Counted from the first letter of the stretch, positions 22,141-34,780 are shown. The stretch is DNA of 64,000 nt from Channallabes apus (GCA_030522415.1 CM060120.1:35083383-35147382); one strand, 5' to 3'. Notes: generated by a model from the letters alone, not told the origin. Translations and numbers: made by a program.

Positions 22141-25100
22141 GTACCCCCCTGTCCAGGACTGGCTCCTGACGGTCCTGGGGTGGAGGATACCCTGTGACGG
22201 TAGTCCCGAATTAGCTGAGGGTCGAGAATGAACCGGGCCGGGATCCAAGATCGCTCCTCGGGGCCATAGCCCTCCCAGTCCACCAGGTATTGCATACCTT
22301 TGCCCCGAGGGCGCGAATCGAGGATTCGGCACACGGTGTAGGCGGGACCGCCGTCGATGATCCGGGGAGGAGGAGCTGGGGGGGTGGGTGGAATCATTGG
22401 CGAGGTGATGAAGGGTTTGAATTGGGACAGGTGGAATACTGGGTGAATCCGGAGCGCCGCAGGCAGCTGGAGCCGGTAGGTGACAGGATTGATTTTGTGG
22501 GTGATGCGGTATGGTCCGATGAACCTGGGGGAGAGCTTCTTGGACTCGGTGTGAAGGTGGAGGTTTTTTGAGGAAAGCCATACCTTGTCACCTACGTGGT
22601 ACAGTCGTCCCGGGGGATGTCGACGGCGGTGTTGGTGGGTGTAACGGATGTTAGTACGTTGAATGGCCCGGTTGGTCGTGATCCAGAGCCGCCGACATCT
22701 GCGGACCAACTGTTGGGCCGACGGTACATCAACCTCCGGTTCAGGGTGATTGAACACGGAAGGTTGGAAACCGTGACATACCTCAAATGGACTTAGGTTG
22801 GTGGCTGAGGAGATGTGGAGGTTATGTGATAACTCAGCCCAGATGAGGTAGCGGGCCCAGGAGCGCTGCCGGTCTGCTACGAAACATCTCAGATAGCGCT
22901 CCAGTTGTTGGTTGGTCCGCTCCGTCTGACCGTTAGTCTGTGGGTGGTATCCGGAGGACAGACTGCAGGTGGAGTCGATCAGACGGCAGAAGGCCTTCCA
23001 GAACCGGGCTGTGAACTGGGGCCCTCTGTCCGAGACGATGTCCTTGGGGAACCCATGCAGACGGACTACGTGCTCTAATATCAACTCTGCTGTCTCCTTA
23101 GCTGACGGGAGTCCGGCGAGAGCCACCAGATGCACGGTTTTAGAGAACCGATCCACGATTGTGAGGATGGTGTCCTTTCCTTCGGAGGCCGGCAGGCCCG
23201 TGATGAAGTCGACGGCGATGTGCGTCCAGGGCCGTCGAGGAACTGGGAGTGGTTGTAGTTCTCCCGGAGTTGGTTGATTGGAGCTTTTGGCCCTGGCGCA
23301 CACGGGGCATGCCTGAACGAACTCTCGGACGTCCCTCGTCATGGACGGCCACCAGAAATCGCGCTGAAGAAATTGGAGGGATCGTCGGGTGCCCGGATGT
23401 CCTGAGATGGGTGATGAGTGCCCCCATTGGAGGACCTCGGGTCTAATCACCTCGGGCACGAAGAGTCGTCCAGGTGGCACACCTGCCGGTTCGGTCTCTG
23501 TACCTTGTGCCTGGCGGACTCTCGTTTCCAGGTCCAGTTGGAGGGGGGCGATGATCCTGGTGGAGGGAAGAACCGACGCGGGGTCCGTCCGGGGGAGATC
23601 CACCTCTAATTGTCGTGAGAGGGCGTCTGCTTTGGTGTTTTTGGACCCCGGGCGGTATGAGAGGTGAAAGTTATAATTTTCAAAAAAGAGGGCCCACCGT
23701 GCCTGTCGTGGGTTTAGTTGCTTTATTGTCTTTATGGTGATGAGATTTTGATGGTCTGTCCAGATTATGAATGGCTCGCTGACGCCCTGGAGCCAGTGAC
23801 GCCATTCCTCCAGAGCCCACTTTATGGCCAGCAGCTCGCGGTCCCCTACCCCGTATCGCTGCTGAGTGGGATTGAATTTTCTGGAGAAAAAGCTACATGG
23901 GTGTAGCTTTTGATCTGGACCTCGTTGCGAGAGGATAGCTCCAGCGCCCACATCTGAAGCATCCACCTCTACAACGAATGGTTGACTGGCATCTGGATGG
24001 TGGAGAATCGGTGCAGTGGTGAAACGGTGACACAGTGACCGGAAGGCAGAGATGGCGGCCGGGTTGAGGTGAAATGGAAGGGGTGAAGGACGTGTCAGGG
24101 CGGTTAGGGGGGCGGCAACTGTACTGTAGCCCCGGATAAAGCGACGATAGAAATTCGCAAACCCGAGAAACCGTTGAAGCTGCTTAAGGGTCTTGGGTAG
24201 GGGCCAATGACGCACAACCTCTAGCTTCTGCGGGTCCATGGCCACACCCTGGGGCGAGATGACAAAACCCAGGAACGTGGTGGAGCGCTCGTGAAAAGCG
24301 CACTTTTCCAACTTACAGTACAGTTGGTGGGCGAGTAATCTCTTGAGAACCGCTCTGACGTGCTGGGTGTGTTCTTCCATAGTTCTTGAGTAGATTAAAA
24401 TATCATCCAGGTAGGCGAATGCCCACCGGCCGAGCATGTCACGAAGGACATCGTTGATTAGATGTTGAAATGCGGCGGGGGCATTGCACAGTCCAAATGG
24501 CATGACAAGGGTTTCGTAATGTCCGGTGGGTGTAATGAAGGCCGTCTTCCACTCATCGCCCTCTCTGATGCGCACCAAGTTGTAGGCGCTCCGGAGGTCC
24601 AACTTCGTAAAAATGGTGGCGCCAGAGAGGGCGTCCAGGGCTGAGTTGGTAAGAGGCAGAGGATGTCGGTTTTTGACGGTGATGTTGTTGAGCCCCCGAT
24701 AGTCGACACAGGGGCGAAGTTCACCTCCTTTTTTCTTCACGAAGAAGAACCCCGCGGCTGCAGGTGAGGAGGATGGTCTGATGGTGCCTTGGCGCAGGGC
24801 GTTGGTGACGTATTCCTCCATCACCTTAGTCTCGGTGGAGGTGAGCGAATAGAGGTGGCCGCGGGGTGGAACCATACCAGGTTGGAGGTCAATAGCGAGG
24901 TCGTAGGGGCGATGAGGAGGAAGATGGGTGGCCCGTCGTTTACAGAAGACCTCCGCCAGGTCTCGATATGGTTCGGGGACAGCGTTGGTGTCGACGTCGG
25001 GGGCCTCGGACTCCCTAGAGCACGTCCCAGCCGCTGCCCGTAGGCATAGTTCGTTGCAGGTCGCACCCCACTGGAGGATCCGGTTTTGGGTCCAGGAGAT

Positions 25101-25547
25101 TAGAGGGTCATGCTGAAGCAGCCAGGGATGACCAAGGATGATGGGTGGTGACGAGATGGAGGTGACGAAAAATTTTAACTGTTCATGGTGTTGGTTGATG
25201 GAGACGGTGATGGGTTCGGTTCGGGTGCTGATTGGGCTGGTGGAGAGGGGGCGACCGTCGACAGATGTGATGCGAACGGGCTGGGATAACGCCTCGAGTT
25301 TTACCCCCAGTTTTTTGGCGTATGAAGAGTCAATGAAGTTACCTGCTGCCCCGGAGTCGATGAACGCAGCACTTCGGACTCGTTTGTGGCCAACCTGGAG
25401 GTTTACCTGAACCGTGAGACGGGAGGAGTTGGTGGTGATGGCGGAGAGACGAAGGTGACCCGGCGAGTATCTCTCTCCTCTCACCGGGCCTGGGCGTTTC
25501 CCGGTCTGTGAGGACAGGTTGCCCGGTGATGTGTGGCTGACCCGCAA
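22095..25547 (-). CDS. Pol polyprotein of the sushi-type element
   Basis: An open frame of 1150 codons from its first ATG; in use it is probably entered by -1 frameshift from gag at 25496-25502. Numbered from that ATG it has protease (FIDSGA, Asp64), reverse transcriptase ([12 protein letters not shown] at 379-382), RNase H (VDASD, Asp529; TDHQN) and an integrase HHCC zinc-binding region (about 710-750, CPVC). The integrase catalytic residues are Asp780 (AVDFITGLP), Asp840 (DIVSDRG) and Glu876 (GQTERTN). A chromodomain lies at about 1066-1119 ([15 protein letters not shown]). No stop or frameshift interrupts it. The end of pol overlaps the 3' LTR by 46 bp. Chromodomains in such elements guide integration to marked chromatin (family knowledge). 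Confidence 0.95.
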   Translation of the reverse strand: MRVSHTSPGNLSSQTGKRPGPVRGERYSPGHLRLSAITTNSSRLTVQVNLQVGHKRVRSAAFIDSGAAGNFIDSSYAKKLGVKLEALSQPVRITSVDGRPLSTSPISTRTEPITVSINQHHEQLKFFVTSISSPPIILGHPWLLQHDPLISWTQNRILQWGATCNELCLRAAAGTCSRESEAPDVDTNAVPEPYRDLAEVFCKRRATHLPPHRPYDLAIDLQPGMVPPRGHLYSLTSTETKVMEEYVTNALRQGTIRPSSSPAAAGFFFVKKKGGELRPCVDYRGLNNITVKNRHPLPLTNSALDALSGATIFTKLDLRSAYNLVRIREGDEWKTAFITPTGHYETLVMPFGLCNAPAAFQHLINDVLRDMLGRWAFAYLDDILIYSRTMEEHTQHVRAVLKRLLAHQLYCKLEKCAFHERSTTFLGFVISPQGVAMDPQKLEVVRHWPLPKTLKQLQRFLGFANFYRRFIRGYSTVAAPLTALTRPSPLPFHLNPAAISAFRSLCHRFTTAPILHHPDASQPFVVEVDASDVGAGAILSQRGPDQKLHPCSFFSRKFNPTQQRYGVGDRELLAIKWALEEWRHWLQGVSEPFIIWTDHQNLITIKTIKQLNPRQARWALFFENYNFHLSYRPGSKNTKADALSRQLEVDLPRTDPASVLPSTRIIAPLQLDLETRVRQAQGTETEPAGVPPGRLFVPEVIRPEVLQWGHSSPISGHPGTRRSLQFLQRDFWWPSMTRDVREFVQACPVCARAKSSNQPTPGELQPLPVPRRPWTHIAVDFITGLPASEGKDTILTIVDRFSKTVHLVALAGLPSAKETAELILEHVVRLHGFPKDIVSDRGPQFTARFWKAFCRLIDSTCSLSSGYHPQTNGQTERTNQQLERYLRCFVADRQRSWARYLIWAELSHNLHISSATNLSPFEVCHGFQPSVFNHPEPEVDVPSAQQLVRRCRRLWITTNRAIQRTNIRYTHQHRRRHPPGRLYHVGDKVWLSSKNLHLHTESKKLSPRFIGPYRITHKINPVTYRLQLPAALRIHPVFHLSQFKPFITSPMIPPTPPAPPPRIIDGGPAYTVCRILDSRPRGKGMQYLVDWEGYGPEERSWIPARFILDPQLIRDYRHRVSSTPGPSGASPGQGGTVIHTQSAPGTRTRK

Positions 25548-26530
25548 TAGGCACAGAGCCCCTCACGGAAGCGTCTCTCCCGTTCTGCAGCGGTCAAGGA
25601 GGCGCGTCCTAGTTGCATGGGTTCCCCGGCTCCGGTGTCAACCACGGCAGGAGGTGGAGAACCGACATATCCCGGGGTGGTGTAGGTGACGGAGTCTGCG
25701 GGACGTGGAGTGGTGACGGTGAAGGCGGGTGCGGGTCGTGAAGTGGTGACGGCGAAGGTGGGTGCAGGTGGCAGGGTGCGAGGGGCTGGCCTCGGACGAG
25801 AGAGGAGGCGCTGGTCGATCCGGAGAGCTAATTGGATCAGGCCCTCTAGGGTCGCAGGAAGCTCTCGCCCGGCTAGTTCGTCCTTGATTCGCGAAGCCAG
25901 TCCCTCGTAGTATGATGTCTGGAGCGCTGCGTCGCCCCACGTGGTTTGAACGGCAAGAGTTCGAAATTCGGCCGTATAGCGGCTCACGGGCAATCCTCCC
26001 TGCCTCAGGTGATAAAGCCTGGTGTCGGTCTCCACCTCGCCCGCTGGGTGTTCAAAGGTGAGTTTGAGTTGGTGGGTGAACTCATTGTAAGAGTGGGCGG
26101 TGTCCGTATCTGCCTGTAGAACTGCCGTGGCCCACTCAGCTGCCTGCCCTTTTAGCAACGAGACGAGAAGAGCAATGCGAAGGCGATCGGTGGAGTACTT
26201 GGTGGCATTGAACTCAAACACCAGATCGAGAGCTGTCAGAAAAACGCTGCACTTCCCGTCCGTGCCATTCCACTTCTCTGGTAGAGAAAGAAAAACATCA
26301 GAAGGAGGGGGGGGGGGATGATGCGGCGCCGCGGCCTCCGCGGCGTGCGATCGAGCAGTGACGCCATCAACAGCTGCGCGGAGATCCGTATTCTCCCGCC
26401 GGAGCTCAGCGACCTCGCGGCGGAGAGAAGCGAGATCCCCGGTTAGCTGATTAATTAGCGCCGCATGCTGATCTACAACGTCGCAGAGACTCGCATAATC
26501 CGCTGGGTTTACCGCGGAGGGCTCAGTCAT
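25481..26530 (-). CDS. Gag protein of the sushi-type element
   Basis: A 349-aa frame whose ATG (26530) lies only three bases inside the 5' LTR boundary and within the proposed primer-binding site. It has an N-terminal heptad-like Leu/Arg/Glu stretch (probable coiled coil), a capsid-like retrotransposon gag region ([19 protein letters not shown]), and a C-terminal CCHC zinc knuckle, [14 protein letters not shown]. Pol begins in the -1 frame before gag ends. Gag packages the element RNA and forms particles (family knowledge). It is intact. Confidence 0.93.
   Translation of the reverse strand: MTEPSAVNPADYASLCDVVDQHAALINQLTGDLASLRREVAELRRENTDLRAAVDGVTARSHAAEAAAPHHPPPPPSDVFLSLPEKWNGTDGKCSVFLTALDLVFEFNATKYSTDRLRIALLVSLLKGQAAEWATAVLQADTDTAHSYNEFTHQLKLTFEHPAGEVETDTRLYHLRQGGLPVSRYTAEFRTLAVQTTWGDAALQTSYYEGLASRIKDELAGRELPATLEGLIQLALRIDQRLLSRPRPAPRTLPPAPTFAVTTSRPAPAFTVTTPRPADSVTYTTPGYVGSPPPAVVDTGAGEPMQLGRASLTAAERERRFREGLCAYCGSATHHRATCPHRPGNAQAR
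25496..25502 (-). promoter_or_regulatory. -1 ribosomal frameshift heptamer GGGAAAC
   Basis: On the minus strand the bases read GGGAAAC, split in the gag frame as G GGA AAC, the canonical X XXY YYZ form. Gag stops about 15 bases later. The -1 frame continues without a stop into pol. The same heptamer is used by mammalian PEG10, a domesticated sushi relative. Confidence 0.85.
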
Positions 26531-26531
26531 T
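26521..26531 (-). promoter_or_regulatory. Self-complementary primer-binding site
   Basis: Directly downstream of the 5' LTR the element strand reads AATGACTGAGC. This is the exact complement of GCTCAGTCATT at 26815-26805 inside the LTR, about 31 bases after the start of its TATA box and so at the expected 5' end of the transcript. No tRNA-complementary TGG start is present. This fits self-primed reverse transcription as known for Tf1. The site overlaps the gag start codon. Confidence 0.75.
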
Positions 26532-26533
26532 CT

Positions 26534-26913
26534 GTCAGATGGACTAACCTGAGGTGACCAGAAGACGTAGCTTTAGCGGTTAGCCCAATGTAGCGTGGAG
26601 GATAAACCCAAACGCGGAAAGAAGCGAGTAGGCAGGATAGCCACGCGATTTAGTTTAAGGACTCTCACAAAAACGGAGCAAGGGAAAAACACAAATTTAA
26701 CCCGCGTCCTAAAAATACACACACAATAGCAAAGACAACGGAACCAACATGTGAGTACTCACGGTTTGCTGAAACGATACCTGGAGCTGACATGGGCCGA
26801 ACTCAATGACTGAGCGGTAAGCTATCGTTTGTTTACCTCCTTTATACTTCCTGGTTTTGCGCCCGTCTTACTTCCGGGTCCTAGTGCCGGGCGCAGATTG
26901 GGTGTGTATGACA
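26534..26913 (-). repeat. 5' LTR of the sushi-type element with promoter
   Basis: The upstream LTR in element orientation, with no difference seen from the 3' copy. TATAAA lies at 26846-26841. The inferred transcription start is near 26815. The adjoining base at 26533 would complete a TG...CA terminus and differs in the other copy. Confidence 0.93.
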
Positions 26914-26918
26914 GTTTA

Positions 26919-27843
26919 ATTTCAATAAATTCATTAAGGTGTACACATTAGTAATAGGTTAGCCATGTTGATTAATTAGGGACACCTGGGTGTAGTGTAT
27001 AATAATATAACTGGTGGTTGGATTTTTATTTTTTTTAAATAACAAGCTAGATTTTGAAATAAAATATTTATCAATTACAAAGCAATTTTGTAACTCACTT
27101 TAGTTATTATCAACCTACATATCGTCATTTCAGAGATCCAACCTACTAACCCTCCCCTCCGTCTACCCGTATGTGAAGAGTAAGATGAAGTATATTAAAA
27201 AAGTCTCAAAGATGGCTTATTTCAGTCTAGGAGACAAAGAAGAGATTAACATGAGATCTCATCTTGGAGTTTCTTTGCTATGAGTACTGCTGGAAGACAT
27301 GTAGCAGGTTTCCGTACATATTCACCAGGAACCACAAGAGCATTACGCTATTACGTTATTCAATTTACATAAGGAGAAGCTCAGGATGATGGAATTTTCT
27401 AGCTCAGCATTTTTAAACTACTGTATGAAGTAGTAGATTTGCTAGCTAGCTAGTATTATTAATAATTAATTGTGTTTTCTTACTCAAAACATTTAACAAG
27501 TGGAAGTTATAGATTTAACTAGCAAATGTGTCTCTGCTGAATGATCAAAATTAAATCCTGTAAAAACTGTAATTCTATGTTATCGGTGGGAGCAGCCATG
27601 TTCACGTGATGTCACATGTTAACCAGTGCGAAGTAAACCTTCCAGAAGATTCTGAGAAGGTAGTCATTTTTAATTTTTTTTTTTTGGCGGGGGTATTTTG
27701 CTTTTCCTTATCAGAAATAACGTTAGTACGCGTCAGCGACAGTTTAAGAGTCTGTAGAAACAGTTAAAGTGTTAAATCTAATAATAATCTGCTGATCTTT
27801 AATGTAATCAGTGATATTATTATTATGATTATGATTATTATTG

Positions 27844-27877
<34 letters not shown>

Positions 27878-28874
27878 GATTATTATTGTTTTTATTATTA
27901 TTATTATTATTATTATTAGAGGTTGAAGTCCACGTCCGTGTACGTGTGTGTTTCTGTACAGCAGAACTCTCTGTGTAACTTATTAATATAGAGAAATGAC
28001 ATTCTGTAAGGTTGAGTATCTGACGCCTTGTTTACACTAAGTTGTCCTTCTTTGGTGCTCAGACAAATACACTCCCTGTTCGGTAATCGGAGAGAGAATC
28101 ACAGATGAGAAATGGAAAAAGTCGATCAGATAAAGATGAAGTTTTGTCTTAAAACGACTCCAGCGTGTTAAAATTCACTTATACCACTTCAGCGCTGTTA
28201 TTTCAGACAAAGTGAAAATATCAACTAATCCCAGTCAAAATATTCACTTTATCTTTTCTAATTAATATCTATTGGTGCAGGTGTTTGTTTACATTGAGAC
28301 AGTAGCGCATTAGTAGATTATTATACAGTAGATTATTAAATCCAGCACATGATGATGCAGATTAAACTTCAGACAGAAGATCTAAGGACAGGTTTGTGTG
28401 ATGCTGAGACTGAGACTGGTTTCGGTTCCTCCAGTGTATAAACAGTAAAGATATAATTGAAAGAGTGAGTTCTGACCAATGTACAAACAAAACCTCTCCT
28501 TTTTTAAAAATAGATTACACTCTGAAATGAAATCAGTAAAAAGAAAGGGGCGGGCCTTAGTGAACCCCACGTGCTCGGTGCTGATTGGCTGCAGTGTGTG
28601 TCAGTCTGACCGAGTGCACGAGATGAATAGAGATTGTAGATGTAGATGAGGAGATCTCTACTTATTTTTATTTAGCCCACAGGTGACAAAGAATCACTTG
28701 GCTAAGTAACAGCTGTACAGAGGGCACATGAGATTAGGGTTATTCACTTGGCTAACTGGATTAAAATCTGTCCAATCAGCAGCGAGCATTTGTGCAGTAA
28801 GGACCGCCCACTTTTCTTTAGAGGTCATGGTAACATGTTGGCAGATTTCTTACAGTGTGGTGCACTTATAAACC

Positions 28875-28942
<68 letters not shown>

Positions 28943-29203
28943 AACATCAGCCATCCATCTTATTCCGGATCTCCTAAATTATTCAGAACCTCTCTCTCTC
29001 ACTCTAGACGTTGCCATGGAGACACTTTTCCTTTGTAAAACAAAGAATCCCTCCTGGAAAAGTGTGTGTGTGTGTGTGTGTGTGTGGGTGTGTGAGATGG
29101 TACCCTCTAAGTCTCAGGAGAATACACACACACAAACACACACACACACTTTACACTTTTAACCCAACAGTGTCCTCTAGTGATGGTGAAGCTGTAATTT
29201 GTC

Positions 29204-29249
<46 letters not shown>

Positions 29250-29543
29250 ACAAACAAGAAATTAAATAGTGCGAAATATTTTTATTTCTTACTGAGATCA
29301 TTTAAGATGATTAGATTTATTTCTCTGAGTAACTTTGTACTGTTCACTATTCAACTAGTAGTTATAATTATATAATTATAATTAATATACAAAATCTTAT
29401 ATTAAATTAACGTTAATTAATAATAATAAAGTGCATGTTACACTGTATCCATACATTATAAGGTTATAGATTTACTCTGTAAAATACAGCAGGAGGGAAC
29501 TGATAAAGATGATGATGATGAAGATGTAAATATTGCTCAGCAA

Positions 29544-29581
<38 letters not shown>

Positions 29582-29640
29582 GTAATATTCACACACTAAC
29601 GCACAGCAGCGCGCTACAGCTTGATTAGACTAAGCAGAGT
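26919..29640. other. Intergenic between the retrotransposon and umodl1
   Basis: The stretch holds (TTA)n with interruptions at 27817-27919, the second copy of the old dispersed repeat (about 27740-28520), long (GT)n at 28879-28940, (GT)n near 29062-29090 and 29206-29244, and (AAT)n at 29547-29579. Minus-strand AATAAA words (plus TTTATT) at 29281 and about 29315 could end the umodl1 transcript. I see no gene. Confidence 0.5.
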
Positions 29641-29670
29641 AAATGGAGCGGAGTGATGGAGCGAGCGCAC

Positions 29671-29920
29671 GTGTTCAGGGGTTCAGGGGTTCAGGTGTTC
29701 AGGGGTTCAGGTGTTCAGGTGTTCAGGGGTTCAGGGGTTCAGGTGTTCAGGGGTTCAGGTGTTCAGGTGTTCAGGTGTTCAGGTGTTCAGGGGTCCAGGT
29801 GTTCAGGTGTTCAGGGGTTCAGGTGTTCAGGTGTTCAGGTGTTCAGGTGTTCAGGGGTCCAGGTGTTCAGGTGTTCAGGGGTTCAGGTGTTCAGGTGTTC
29901 AGGGGTTCAGGGGTTCAGGT
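29671..29920. repeat. 8-bp minisatellite spanning the umodl1 stop codon
   Basis: About 31 copies of GTTCAGGG/GTTCAGGT. On the minus strand each unit contains TGA, and the umodl1 stop at 29917-29915 is the TGA of the first unit. The array forms the start of the 3' UTR. Confidence 0.95.
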
Positions 29921-30101
29921 GTTGAAGACGTGGTAGGTGAAGTTCTGCTCACGTGGTCTGAAGCGGAAGCTGTAGGTTCCCCTCCTGCGTCTGCAGAACT
30001 TGGCGACAGCCCCGGCCCCGAGCGCCAACACACACACTCCCAGCGCCAAGAGGACGAAGCCAATAGTGCGCAAGTTCCACACCGTGTCCTGCACGGTCAC
30101 T

Positions 30102-30138
<37 letters not shown>

Positions 30139-30666
30139 ACCGACTGGTTTATAGCTGTCATTCATTATTTCACTGGAGTGTAGTGCAGGTGACAGATGTT
30201 CTCCTCACCCAGATGTGACTTGAGTACAGGACCGCACGAGGCTTTAGCCGTCCCCACCACGTTAGCGTCTCTGGAGGTCCTGGCCAGCCGCGAGGCGCTA
30301 CAGCCCTAATGCAGAGGAAGTGAAGAAATAACACAAGTGTGTCCTGCTGTTCCACTGACACACACACACACACACACTCTCACACACACTCACACACACA
30401 CGCTCAGCGTCAGGGTCACGAGTACAACAACAGCGCTGTGTGTTTGCTGTGTGGCTGCTGTTATTGACACTATTCAGGTGAATCAGGTGCGATTATACAC
30501 TCACGGGGCGACACGTGGCCGAGGACGTCTCCACGCAGATCTGAATCTGACAGTGCAGGTAAATCACGTCAAACTCCACCAGGTTGAAAAGATTCACAGC
30601 CAGCAGAGAGCGAGTGGATTCACCGTTCTGCAGCACACGCGTGTACTTCTCTGGGACAGGACAACT

Positions 30667-30699
<33 letters not shown>

Positions 30700-33600
30700 G
30701 AACACAAACAGGGAGACAGGCAGAGGGAGAGACAGAAAGTGAGGAGGACAGACAGACAGGCAGCCAGAAAGAGAGACAGTTAGATAGTCAGATAGACAGA
30801 CAAAGAGGAAAGGATAGACAGTTTGTCAGACAGACAGGCCAAGACAGAAAAAAGATATATAAAAAAGAAAAACAGAGAAGGAGACAGGCAGAGAGACAGA
30901 AAAACATATTGACAGGAAGACAGTGAGAAATACAGACAGGCAGTCAAAGAGAGACGGAGAAAAAGATAGATGGACAAGAAGAGGGACATATCGTCAGAGA
31001 GAGACAGACAGTGAGACGGAGAGACAGTCAGATAGACAGACAGTCAGAGAGAGAGACAGTCAGAGAGAGACAGACAGGTGAGGTGTGTGCAGCAGTAGGA
31101 GGACTGCGGACCTGTTTTCGAAGAAGACGCTGTTGGGAAGCTCGACCGGGTTGTTACTGGGATTCGCCCAGCATTTATTAATGACCACTTTAATCTGAGA
31201 CATGTTGGAGCTCAGCCCCACCTCCACCACGACCTCATCATCAGGGGACAGGGTGTAGTTCTGAGGCAGAGGGTACGACCCGTTCAACAATCGCACCGTC
31301 ACGTGGTACATCCCGGATCCCTCCACCACATTGTTAATCGTATCGTACCTGAAAAAAGACCAAACTTTATTAAAATATTTAAATATACATCATTAATCAC
31401 GTTACATCACGTTATAGAGTTGTGATGTAATAAAAGGTGACGAGCCGTGCAGTGACTCGCTTAGCACGAGGGGAACGCTAATGGTCTATCTATCAGTGTG
31501 CTGAGCAGCAGGGGAGGATGCGGTTGCCATGGCAGCGTGGTACCCGGAGGAGCCGTATCCTGCAGAGATGATGAAGCTGTTGATGTAGGTGCAGATGACA
31601 GGAACCTGGAGCCGGGAGTCTGTGCTGTGGAGAGTCACCTGCACCGTGCTGTTCTGGCTGTTATTCTGGAATAAAAAGAGAATAAAAATAAAAGATTAAT
31701 CAGAAGGGCACAGTACGTGGGCAGTGCAGTTAGAAAACCAATGAGGCCCTTGTTTACGTTATTCGCACAGTAGAATATTTTATTGTACAGATAAAGTCTT
31801 TCATTTTTATATACATAATTAATATATTTTTTAAAAAGAGCTTGTGCGTAAAATTATGTTTTCATAATCAATCTCCTACCACCAAAATGTACAATCTATT
31901 TAAAATCTGCTTATTGGAATCAGGCTCGCTGTAAAGCTCCTGATTTATTATTCAGCTGCCCCTTTAAAATTAGAGAAATGCAACAAAGTTACTGAAGTTT
32001 TTATAATTTTTTTCACTTTAATTGTTAAATTAATGATTTAATCATAAGTGTTAAATACATCACGTTTTATATCATGCTGAAGAAGATTTTGTTAAAGAAC
32101 ATGCAATAATTAAGCAATGAGAGGGAGTGTGTCGTGCTGGTTATCATCACAGCTGTCGTGCAGTTGTTATTCCGTTAACGTAGTGTTAAATAGTGTTAAA
32201 TGGAAAGCTAGTGCACTATGTAGAGTGTACACTCCCTTGTTCCACACACCAAGTAGAGCCGTTGATGAGGGGTAAGAGAGGGATTTGGGATTGAACAGAA
32301 CGACACGGACGGTTCAGAGGTGATTCAGTGAAGTGATTAGTGCAGAGACGGCGTGTTGTTTAAGGCGTTACATAATGTTATCAGGTGTGTGTTCTTACTG
32401 AAAGTGACTGGTTGTGAATGTGGTTTTGTCAGGCAGCTGCTCTCTCCTCAGTACTGCGGACCGTACAGACCTACTCTCACCCACGCCGACACACACAGTT
32501 AGTGTCATTAACCACTGGACATTTCCTATGTATTTTTGTAGATGTGTTCGTGATTTTAGTCTTAACTGCTTAACTCAATTTCCTATTTTCAGAACTTTAT
32601 TTTTAACCGTTTTGTTGAGTCCTGCGCTCTGATTGGCGTGAACTAAATAAAAGCTGAGTCAAAACATTCATTGATTTTCAGGCATGTCATGTTAAATAGA
32701 TAATAAAAGGGAGGACTATCTTTAGCACCTACCTGCAGTTGAGTGCCACACATTCCCCAGGGCACGAGGAGCTTGACGTGGGTGTCGGTTACTTCAGTCA
32801 GGTTACAGCTGGCCTCGCCCAGGTACAGCGAGGACACAGCGATGTGCTTCAGCTCCAGGAAACGTCGTAAGACGGAGACAAGCATGAAGCCGGGACCGCA
32901 GTCCACCGTGATGTACTCCGGTTGAATGATGACAGGCACGGAGGAGGAGGAGGAGGAGGAGGAGGAGGAGGAGGAGGAGCTTGAAGCAGGTGTAGCATTA
33001 ATGAAACTGTTGGATGATGAAGAAGAAGAAGAGTTGGATGGTGAGTCTGTTGATTTGGTAGATTTGGACTCCGCTGGTGATCCGTCTGCGCCCTGTGTTA
33101 CAGGTGTGGATGAAGAGGATGAGGAGGAGGAGGATGCGGTCATGTCTGTGGATGTGTTATGAGTGACGGAGCTCGTATTGGGAGTTGTAGAGACGACCGG
33201 TGTAGAGAGACCCGTGATGATCCGAGAAGGCGTGGCAGCTGTGGCCGGAAATGAAGAATAATGGAAGTTTAAGTGGAAAGAGAATCTAGAAACAACAATA
33301 TACAGGACCTGCATGCATTATTATTGTTTTATTTCTCTCATCTGCTGATCGCATGAATAAAAATAACTGTGTGGTGCAAAAGTCTTGACACCCCTACATT
33401 TCTTCATATTAAGTGATGCAGATTAAACAAAAGGAGAAATGTGCCTAAAATATATATATTTTGAAACTGGTTGTTTCTGTACAGTAACAGCCTCAGCAGC
33501 GACCTCATTTCCCCTCTCATCTGTTCCAACCCCTCAGCATTCAGCATCAGCAGTATAACTAATCATCGGCCTGATCATCTGTTTCTCACTGGGTCAGGAC

Positions 33601-34744
33601 TCCAAATGCTTGTGCTTGAATGATTCATGGGTCACCGTGTGGTTTAACAAACTGCAGCTTCGGAAGCAAAATATGATGAAATAGGGGGTCAAGACTTTTG
33701 CACACTACTGTAGGAAACTCTAATGCTTAGTGATGAGTAAATCAACACACAATCACAATGTTCTTTTGATCAGGAAAAAGGGGAATAAAACCCACAACCC
33801 ACTGGCGTTAGTCATTCATTCATTCATCTTCTATACCGCTTAATCCTGTGTTCAGGGTCGCGGGGGACCTGGAGCCTATCCCAGGAGACTTCGGGCACTA
33901 GGCGGGGTACACCCTGGACAGGGTGCCAATCCATCGCAGGGCACACACACATACACACACTCACACACCCAATCACACACTACGGGCAATTTAGGAACGC
34001 CAATTAGCCTAACCTGCATATCTTTGGACTGTGGGAGGAAACCGGAGTACCCGGAGGAAACCCACCAAGCACGGGGAGAACATGCAAACTCCATGCACAC
34101 AGAGACGGGAATCGAGCCTGGCCGGGGAATCGAACCCAGACCCTGGAGGTGCAAGGCGACAGTGCTAACCACTACACCACCGCGCCGCCACTGGCGTTAG
34201 TTTAGTACGGTAATGATAAATGCAGTTAGATTGTTTACTGTGTCAGGGTGCCATTTCTTATGAATCTACTAACATCTCTGAGGTACAGTTGTGTTCCAAG
34301 TGCACAAATCTATACTCTACATTTATAAAAAAAAAAAACATTTGAACACATAAGACATTTTAACTACAGGAGGAGTTTCTGTTTCCAAAGCGCAGTTTCT
34401 CAGCTGTGGCTCGGAAGCTTCCGGCGGCTCTGAGCGGAAATTTTGAAGCTGGTGATAAATTAGCTGCTGCTGTACCTTGGCAGATGCGTCCCGGCCTCAT
34501 GGGGTTTGCATCAGTGTAACCATTGCGACACACACAGGTGTACGAACCGAAGGTGTCCACACACTCGGCCCAGGGGGAACAGTCGACCTCGCCCAGTGCG
34601 CACTCCTTCACATCTGGTAATGAGGAGCTGATGTTAACACACACACATCATTGCACAAACAAGCAGACAGTAACTGTGCGGTAAGAGCTCATGAGAAAGA
34701 CGCTTCATATCACACACACTCCATATCACACACACTGTTTGTGA

Positions 34745-34780
<36 letters not shown>

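Larger units (their letters stand above)
21761..26913 (-). mobile_element. Sushi-type Ty3/Gypsy chromovirus LTR retrotransposon, apparently intact
   Basis: A 5153-bp element in minus orientation has two 380-bp LTRs, a gag frame, and a pol frame with protease, RT, RNase H, integrase and a C-terminal chromodomain. The frames are joined by a -1 shift. The LTRs look identical base for base, so insertion was recent. The flanking 5-mers GGTTA (21756-21760) and GTTTA (26914-26918) match at four of five bases, an imperfect target duplication. Features of the vertebrate Tf1/sushi group are the chromodomain, the -1 frameshift and the self-complementary primer site. Confidence 0.95.

Noticed and set aside
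33813..34189. tRNA gene suggested by box A and box B sequences
   Set aside because: No cloverleaf is expected from the diverged head, and the unit is repeated as a SINE with tail and target duplication.
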